DNA from: Alphaproteobacteria bacterium
GTDB lineage: Bacteria; Pseudomonadota; Alphaproteobacteria; RS24
Direction of reading: 5' to 3'
DNA: 10,625 bases
Assembly (NCBI GenBank): GCA_009920875.1
Contig: RFZE01000041.1
Span: 1 to 10,625 of the forward strand
The notes under the pieces were generated by a model. That model was not told the origin of the DNA. It searched no databases and saw only the letters and a list, made by a program, of their open reading frames with translations. Position numbers and translations under genes: made by a program. Below, one piece after another: positions 6,445-10,625 of the stretch. Numbering within the stretch: position 1 is the stretch's first letter; each line of letters begins with the position of its first letter.

Positions 6445-8244
6445 TTATTGTTTTTCCTTCCACCAAATGGTCGGGAAACCGAGCCCGTATTTCGGCATAT
6501 TAGCGGGACGCACCAGCCCCTGCCAATAGGCCAGTCGCTCATGCGGGGCGTGCCATTGCGGCATGATATAATGGTTGGAAATCAACACCCGGTCCAGCGC
6601 CCGCGTCGCAGTGACCAATTCTTGCCGCGAGCGCGCAAAAATAAGTTTTTCAATCAGCGCATCGACCGCCGCGTCTTTAATGCCGATATAATTGCGCCCG
6701 CCCGGGCGGTCGGCGGCGGCTGACGACCAATAATCGCGCTGCTCATTGCCGGGTGACAAGGATTGCCCGAAGCTCATCACCACCGCGTCAAAATCATAAT
6801 TGGTGACGCGGTTTTGATATTGCGTCGGGTCAATGCTGCGCATTTTCGCCTCAATGCCGAGCTTGGCGAGGTTTTTAATATAGGGCGCGACAATGCGCTC
6901 AAAGGCCGGCTGCACGAGCAAAAACTCAATGGTGAAAATGACCCCGTCTTTTTGCAATTTGCCGTCTTGAATGGTCCATCCGGCTTTTTCAAACAGCGCG
7001 CGCGCCTTGCGCAAATTTTGCCGAATATTGCCGCTCGCATCACTCACCGGATTGTCAAATAGCGGGTCGAAAGTCTTGACCGGCAGTTTATCGCGCAGCG
7101 GCTCAAGCAAGGCCAGTTCCTCTTTTGATGGTGGGCCGGACGCGGCCAGTTCCGAGCCCTGAAAAAACGAGCCGGTGCGCGCATATTGGCCGTAAAACAA
7201 ATTCTTTTTGGTCCATTCAAAATCATAAGCCCAATTAAGCGCTTCGCGGACATGGATATTGTCAAAACGCGGGCGGCGCAAATTAAAGACAAAGCCTTGC
7301 ATGCCGGCCGAGTTTTCCAGTGTCACCGTCTCTTTCACCATGGTGCCGGATTTGACGGCAGGCGTGTCATAGCCGGTCGCCCAAACGCGCGAGGAGAACT
7401 CGCGGCGAAAGTCAATTTCGCCCGCTTTCAGCGCTTCAAACGCCACCGTGTCGTCGCCGAAATAGACATATGTCACGCGGTCAATATTGTTTTTGCCGAT
7501 ATTGACGTTCAAATCTTTGGCCCAATAATCAGCACGGCGCTGATAGGTGATGGCGCGTCCGGCATCGAGTTTGGCGATTTCATATGCACCCGATACGGGC
7601 GGGATGTCCAAACTGGTCTCGGCCAAAGAGCGCCCCTCAGCATTCCAATAGGCTTTTTTCAATATCGGCAATTGCCCCAAAATCATCGGCAATTCGCGAT
7701 TGCCCTTTTGCCCGAAGCGAAAGGTAATTTCGTGCGGACCGGCAATATCATAGCCGACCACATCGGCATAATAGGCGCGGTAAAAAGGATGCGCTTTTTT
7801 CAAAGCGGTCAGCGAAAAGGCAACATCATCGGCGGTGATGGGGCTGCCATCTGAAAATTTCGCGTTTTTATTGAGACGGAAGCTGACGGAGGAATAATCG
7901 GCCGCATGTTTCACCGCCTCGGCAATCAGCCCGTAACCGGCGCTTGCCTCATCGAGCGAGCCGGTCATCAGCGTGTCATGAATGAGCCCCAAACCACTGG
8001 CCGCATTGCCCTTAATGGTAAATTGGTTGAGATTGTCGAAAGAACCGATGGCGGCAATGCGCAGGCTGCCGCCTTTGGGCGCGCTTTCATTGACGTAAGG
8101 GAAATGGGCAAAGCCGCGTGGTAATTCCGGCTTGCCGAAAAGCGACAAGCCGTGCTGCCAGTCGGCGGCAAATGTCGGGCTCATAAGGATGAGAAAAAGC
8201 GCAACGGTTTTGAGGCAATTTGCGACAGGCGGCGGCACGGACAT
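6445..8244 (-). CDS. yejA: Periplasmic peptide-binding protein of the Yej importer (YejA)
   Basis: A 599-residue solute-binding protein of the SBP_bac_5 (DppA/OppA) family. It captures peptides in the periplasm and delivers them to YejB/YejE. Residues 1-27 look like a signal peptide: a short N-region, hydrophobic TVALFLILM, then PTFAA before ADWQHG. No lipobox Cys is present, so it is probably soluble. Family landmarks include APKGGSLR (55-62), FSDGSPITADDVAFSL (130-145), the VREALNWAYDFEW region (332-344) and SPGNEQRDYWSS (497-508). Known ligands of relatives are microcin C and formyl-peptides in E. coli and murein peptides in Agrobacterium; the ligand here is inferred. The frame is open to 8313, but the ATG at 8244 has GGAG at a 5-base distance and gives a clean signal peptide. 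It is the first gene of the operon, ending one base before yejB. Confidence 0.95.
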   Translation of the reverse strand: MSVPPPVANCLKTVALFLILMSPTFAADWQHGLSLFGKPELPRGFAHFPYVNESAPKGGSLRIAAIGSFDNLNQFTIKGNAASGLGLIHDTLMTGSLDEASAGYGLIAEAVKHAADYSSVSFRLNKNAKFSDGSPITADDVAFSLTALKKAHPFYRAYYADVVGYDIAGPHEITFRFGQKGNRELPMILGQLPILKKAYWNAEGRSLAETSLDIPPVSGAYEIAKLDAGRAITYQRRADYWAKDLNVNIGKNNIDRVTYVYFGDDTVAFEALKAGEIDFRREFSSRVWATGYDTPAVKSGTMVKETVTLENSAGMQGFVFNLRRPRFDNIHVREALNWAYDFEWTKKNLFYGQYARTGSFFQGSELAASGPPSKEELALLEPLRDKLPVKTFDPLFDNPVSDASGNIRQNLRKARALFEKAGWTIQDGKLQKDGVIFTIEFLLVQPAFERIVAPYIKNLAKLGIEAKMRSIDPTQYQNRVTNYDFDAVVMSFGQSLSPGNEQRDYWSSAAADRPGGRNYIGIKDAAVDALIEKLIFARSRQELVTATRALDRVLISNHYIMPQWHAPHERLAYWQGLVRPANMPKYGLGFPTIWWKEKQ

Positions 8245-8249
8245 GACAT

Positions 8250-8253
8250 CTCC
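8250..8253 (-). promoter_or_regulatory. Ribosome binding site deciding the yejA start
   Basis: GGAG on the minus strand, 5 bases before the ATG at 8244. It supports this start over the upstream in-frame ATG at 8313, which would put 23 extra residues before the signal peptide. Confidence 0.65.
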
Positions 8254-8291
8254 AAATCGGACGATAAAATCAGACGAAAGCCACCTATCGA

Positions 8292-8333
8292 AGCAAAAAT
8301 AAAGGCTGCGCACAAGCTGATGTGTCGCGGCCT
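8292..8333 (-). terminator. Candidate intrinsic terminator after the cytochrome c gene
   Basis: On the minus strand, 16 bases past the cytochrome c stop, AGGC-C-GCG-A-CACA-TCAGCT-TGTG-CGC-A-GCCT can fold into an 11-pair stem with one C/A mismatch, one bulged A and a six-base loop. The T-rich tail TTATTTTTG follows. It would separate the cytochrome c transcript from yejA, whose start is about 50 bases further on. On the plus strand the hairpin is followed by A-rich sequence, so it would not terminate in that direction. I see no convincing -35/-10 pair for yejA in the remaining gap. Confidence 0.55.
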
Positions 8334-8349
8334 AAAAAGAAAAACAGGC

Positions 8350-8865
8350 TTATTTCAGGCTGTCGAGATAGGCGATAATATTGGCGCGGTCTTTGGCCTT
8401 ACGCAGTCCGGCAAAAGCCATATTGGTGCCGGCCGCATATTTTTTCGGATTTTCCAGAAATCCGTTCAGCGCCTCATAATCCCACGCACCGCCCATATCG
8501 GCCAAAGCGCCGGAATATTTAAAGCCGCCATATTGGCCAATCGTGCGGTCAACAATGCCGTAAAGGGCAGGGCCGATTTTATTGGCACCGCCCGGCTCAA
8601 AGCTGTGACAGGAGACGCATTTTTTCGCCACTTTAATGCCCTTATCGATGGAGGCGGTGGCCAGCATATCGGCAATCGGCACAACTTCTTCGGCCACGGC
8701 AGCAACCGCTACCGCGCCTTCTTCTTCTACCCCTTCCACCACATAGGCTTCCGGATTGGCCGGTGCCGGGTCAAACATAATGGCACCGAGGTTTTGCACA
8801 CCGAGATATACCAGCAAGGTAAACAGCACCGCGCCGGCGATTTTATTGAGTTCAAAACTATCCAT
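8350..8865 (-). CDS. cycM: Membrane-anchored c-type cytochrome (CycM-like, cytochrome c-552 family)
   Basis: A 171-residue protein with an N-terminal uncleaved membrane anchor (about 8-30). An acidic, Ala/Val-rich linker (about 38-65) leads to a class I cytochrome c domain (about 70-171) facing the periplasm. Heme attachment is at CVSCH (83-87), and the distal Met ligand is M149 in GTNMAF. Other family wording includes IGPALYGIVDR (97-107), FKYSGAL and the C-terminal AYLDSLK. Relatives such as Bradyrhizobium CycM carry electrons from the bc1 complex to the aa3 oxidase; that role is inferred. The frame is open to 9111, but the extension would cover the divergent kdsB start. ATG 8865 has GGGGGA 4 bases upstream and directly precedes the anchor. 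Its position divergent from kdsB-pheA matches a common alphaproteobacterial arrangement. Confidence 0.93.
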   Translation of the reverse strand: MDSFELNKIAGAVLFTLLVYLGVQNLGAIMFDPAPANPEAYVVEGVEEEGAVAVAAVAEEVVPIADMLATASIDKGIKVAKKCVSCHSFEPGGANKIGPALYGIVDRTIGQYGGFKYSGALADMGGAWDYEALNGFLENPKKYAAGTNMAFAGLRKAKDRANIIAYLDSLK

Positions 8866-9017
8866 TAAGTCCCCCAAAATGCGAAAGGAAGAGCCGCATG
8901 GCGACCCTGAATGTGGCCGCACTTTACGCAATTTCTGCTGCCAACCCCATTGTTTCCGCTTGCGGCCTAGCGTCGCACAAATTAGGAAGAGATTAGGAAA
9001 ACAAACAGTGAGTCGCA
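8866..9017. promoter_or_regulatory. Divergent intergenic region between cycM and kdsB
   Basis: A 152-base gap between two divergent starts, so it must hold promoters for both directions or for at least one. I can point to the cycM ribosome site (GGGGGA on the minus strand near 8870-8875) and a short direct repeat near kdsB. I find no -35/-10 pair good enough to name and no stable hairpin or riboswitch-like structure. Confidence 0.45.
8981..8999 (+). repeat. Short direct repeat ATTAGGAA x2, 11-base period
   Basis: ATTAGGAA occurs at 8981-8988 and 8992-8999, separated by three bases, 19 bases before the first kdsB ATG. The 11-base offset is about one helical turn. It could be a tandem regulator site, a repeated ribosome-binding-like sequence, or chance. 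Confidence 0.4.
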
Positions 9018-9776
9018 ATGGCGGAGAAAAAGCAAATGGTGGGCGAAAACCCGATAATTTTAATACCGGCACGCATGGCCTCAACGCGCCTGCCAAACAA
9101 GCCTTTGGCACAAATTTGCGGCGTGCCGATGATTGTGCAAGTGCTCAAACGCGCGCAGGAAGCCGATTGCGGTCGTGTTGTCGTGGCGGCGGCTGAGCAA
9201 GAAATTGCCGATGTGGTGGCCGATGCAGGCGGCGAAGCGATTTTGACCGACCCGGATTTGCCGTCCGGCTCTGACCGCATTCATGCCGCGCTCGAAACCG
9301 TTGATGGCGATGGCGCGCATGACGTTATCGTCAATTTGCAAGGCGATTTGCCGAGTTTGGCGCCGAATTTGGTGCGCGATTGCCTCGCTGCATTGGACAG
9401 TGCGGATATGTCGACTTTGGTCGCCGAAATCAGCGATCCTGAAGAGCGCGACAACCCCAATGTGGTGAAAGCGGTATTGTCTGTGACCAGCGGCAAAAAA
9501 GCCCGCGCACTTTATTTCACCCGCGCCACAGCGCCCTCCGGCGATGGGCCGCTTTATCACCATATCGGCATTTATGCTTATCAACGCGCCGCTTTGGATA
9601 AATTTGTCGCTTTGCCGCCATCGCCGCTTGAACAGCGCGAAAAGCTCGAGCAATTGCGCGCATTGGAAGCCGGGTTCACCATTAATGCCGCGATTGTTGA
9701 CACAGTGCCGGTCGGGGTGGATACGCCGGAGGATTTGGCGCATGCCGAAGCCGTGCTAAAAGAACAATCACTATGA
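9018..9776 (+). CDS. kdsB: 3-deoxy-manno-octulosonate cytidylyltransferase (CMP-Kdo synthetase)
   Basis: A 252-residue cytosolic enzyme that activates Kdo with CTP to CMP-Kdo for lipopolysaccharide core assembly. The nucleotide-binding start IPARMASTRLPNKPL is at 16-30. SGSDRIHAAL (83-92) corresponds to the TGTDR region, and NLQGDLP (106-112) holds the metal-binding Asp (D110). HHIGIYAYQR (181-190) and PLEQREKLEQLRALE (203-217) are diagnostic of KdsB, and VDTPEDL (234-240) carries the second metal-site Asp (D235). Length is typical (about 245-255). Two starts are possible. ATG 9018 has a weak GAG five bases upstream, while ATG 9036 has GGAG nine bases upstream and begins closer to the conserved region. 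I kept 9018. The last four bases overlap the pheA start (ATGA), so the two genes are translationally coupled. Confidence 0.95.
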   Translation: MAEKKQMVGENPIILIPARMASTRLPNKPLAQICGVPMIVQVLKRAQEADCGRVVVAAAEQEIADVVADAGGEAILTDPDLPSGSDRIHAALETVDGDGAHDVIVNLQGDLPSLAPNLVRDCLAALDSADMSTLVAEISDPEERDNPNVVKAVLSVTSGKKARALYFTRATAPSGDGPLYHHIGIYAYQRAALDKFVALPPSPLEQREKLEQLRALEAGFTINAAIVDTVPVGVDTPEDLAHAEAVLKEQSL

Positions 9777-10615
9777 GTAAAATCGCTTTTCAAGGTGAAT
9801 TGGGCGCCAATAGCCATATTGCCTGTGTCGACACTTATCCCGACATGGCGGTGATGCCGTGTGCCAGTTTCGATGACGCCTTTGCCGCTTTGCGCGACGG
9901 TTCGGCGCAGCTGGCCATGATGCCGGTTGAAAACACGGTGGCCGGTCGCGTCGCCGATATTCATCGGCTTTTGCCCGGTTCCAAGCTGTATATTGTAGGT
10001 GAGCATTTCATGCGCGTAAATCATTGTCTGTTGGCCTTGCCCGACACTGATGAAGCCGCTCTGACCCATGTGCACAGTCATGAAATGGCGCTCGGCCAAT
10101 GCCGTGATTTAATTGCCGAATTGGGGCTGACGCCGCAAGTGGCGGCCGATACGGCGGGCAGTGCGCGCGATTTGGCGGCAGCGAAAACGCCCGGCCATGC
10201 CGCCATTGCCTCAAAATTGGCAGCCGAAATTTACGGCCTTAATGTGCTGCGCGAAAATATTGAAGACAGTGCCAGCAATACGACACGCTTTCTCATCATG
10301 TCAGCCAGCCCCGATGATGCCGAGCCGGATGAAGAAAATGTCATGACCAGTTTCATTTTCCGTGTGCGCAATGTGCCCGCCGCGCTTTATAAAGCGCTCG
10401 GCGGCTTTGCCACCAATAAGGTCAATATGACCAAGCTTGAGAGCTATCAGCCCAACGGTTTTCTGGCGACGCAGTTTTACGCCGATATTGAAGGCCATCC
10501 GGAAAGCGAGCCGGTGCGCCAAGCTTTGGAAGAGCTGAGCTTTTATTGTTCCGAAATGGATATTTTGGGCGTCTATAAGGCGGCACCGGAACGCGCCGCT
10601 TTGCAAGACAGCTAG
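9773..10615 (+). CDS. pheA: Prephenate dehydratase, monofunctional, with ACT regulatory domain
   Basis: A 280-residue enzyme that converts prephenate to phenylpyruvate in phenylalanine synthesis. There is no chorismate mutase domain at the N-terminus, unlike E. coli PheA. The catalytic domain (about 2-178) begins with IAFQGELGANSH. It has PVENTVAGRV (51-60), matching the P(I/V)EN(S/T)xxG element, HSHEMALGQC (101-110) and the catalytic TRF motif (171-173). The ACT domain (about 192-268) has FRVRNVPAALYKAL in place of the usual PGAL-type wording and TKLESYQPNG at 220-229, so feedback inhibition by phenylalanine is likely. The LESY wording is the form usual in alphaproteobacteria, rather than the LESRP form. 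The start overlaps the kdsB stop as ATGA, the second gene of a two-gene operon here. Only ten bases follow the stop, so its terminator is not visible. Confidence 0.96.
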   Translation: MSKIAFQGELGANSHIACVDTYPDMAVMPCASFDDAFAALRDGSAQLAMMPVENTVAGRVADIHRLLPGSKLYIVGEHFMRVNHCLLALPDTDEAALTHVHSHEMALGQCRDLIAELGLTPQVAADTAGSARDLAAAKTPGHAAIASKLAAEIYGLNVLRENIEDSASNTTRFLIMSASPDDAEPDEENVMTSFIFRVRNVPAALYKALGGFATNKVNMTKLESYQPNGFLATQFYADIEGHPESEPVRQALEELSFYCSEMDILGVYKAAPERAALQDS

Positions 10616-10625
10616 CCGCTCTTAT

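Noticed and set aside
7186..7854. 222-codon open frame on the plus strand opposite yejA
   Set aside because: Antisense to a well-supported binding-protein gene, with no family resemblance; open only because of codon bias on the other strand.
8152..8868. 238-codon plus-strand frame across the yejA 5' end, the yejA-cycM gap and all of cycM
   Set aside because: It runs antisense to two solid genes and through a likely terminator. It shows no motif or ribosome site.
8866..9111. N-terminal extension of the cytochrome c frame
   Set aside because: It would overlap the divergent kdsB start and precede a normal anchor sequence. The ATG at 8865 has its own ribosome site.
9081..9743. 220-codon open frame on the minus strand opposite kdsB
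   Set aside because: Antisense shadow of kdsB, His/Arg/Ile-rich with no motif.

Overview
The window is ordinary, densely packed chromosomal DNA of an alphaproteobacterium. The evidence is the cytochrome c (CycM-type) / kdsB / pheA neighbourhood, the monofunctional PheA with its alphaproteobacterial ACT-domain wording, and a complete yejABEF operon. Gene order resembles Rhizobiales (Hyphomicrobiales), but GC content (by eye only a little above half) is lower than in most of them. I cannot name a genus. There are no RNA genes, insertion sequences, phage genes or CRISPR arrays, and no gene-free stretch longer than about 150 bases.

Layout. Positions 2-391 (+) are the C-terminal half of a short-chain dehydrogenase cut by the window edge. 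Positions 428-2687 (+) hold an M17 leucyl-aminopeptidase-family gene overlapped by a cytoplasmic-type NlpC/P60 peptidase that appears to start at TTG. Tail-to-tail with this pair, only 6 bases away, is the minus-strand operon yejA-yejB-yejE-yejF (8244 down to 2694), a complete oligopeptide-type ABC importer. Upstream of yejA on the same strand lies the gene for a membrane-anchored cytochrome c (8865-8350), followed by a likely terminator. Divergent from the cytochrome gene is kdsB-pheA (+, 9018-10615), with a 4-base ATGA overlap.

How the genes may work together. YejABEF-type importers take up peptides; in Agrobacterium the orthologous system has been shown to import murein peptides. The adjacent pair encodes two peptidases without signal peptides. 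One belongs to the NlpC/P60 family, which in YkfC-like members cleaves gamma-D-Glu-diamino acid bonds, and the other to the M17 family, which removes N-terminal residues or splits short peptides. Together they would form a plausible import-and-degrade module for peptidoglycan peptides. This is an inference from families and neighbourhood, not from the sequence alone, and it is the most interesting idea here. The cytochrome c, kdsB (LPS Kdo activation) and pheA (phenylalanine synthesis) genes are housekeeping.

Five start sites were moved away from the longest reading frame or are non-ATG: the NlpC/P60 gene (TTG), yejF, yejB, yejA and the cytochrome c gene. Reasons are given in the entries.
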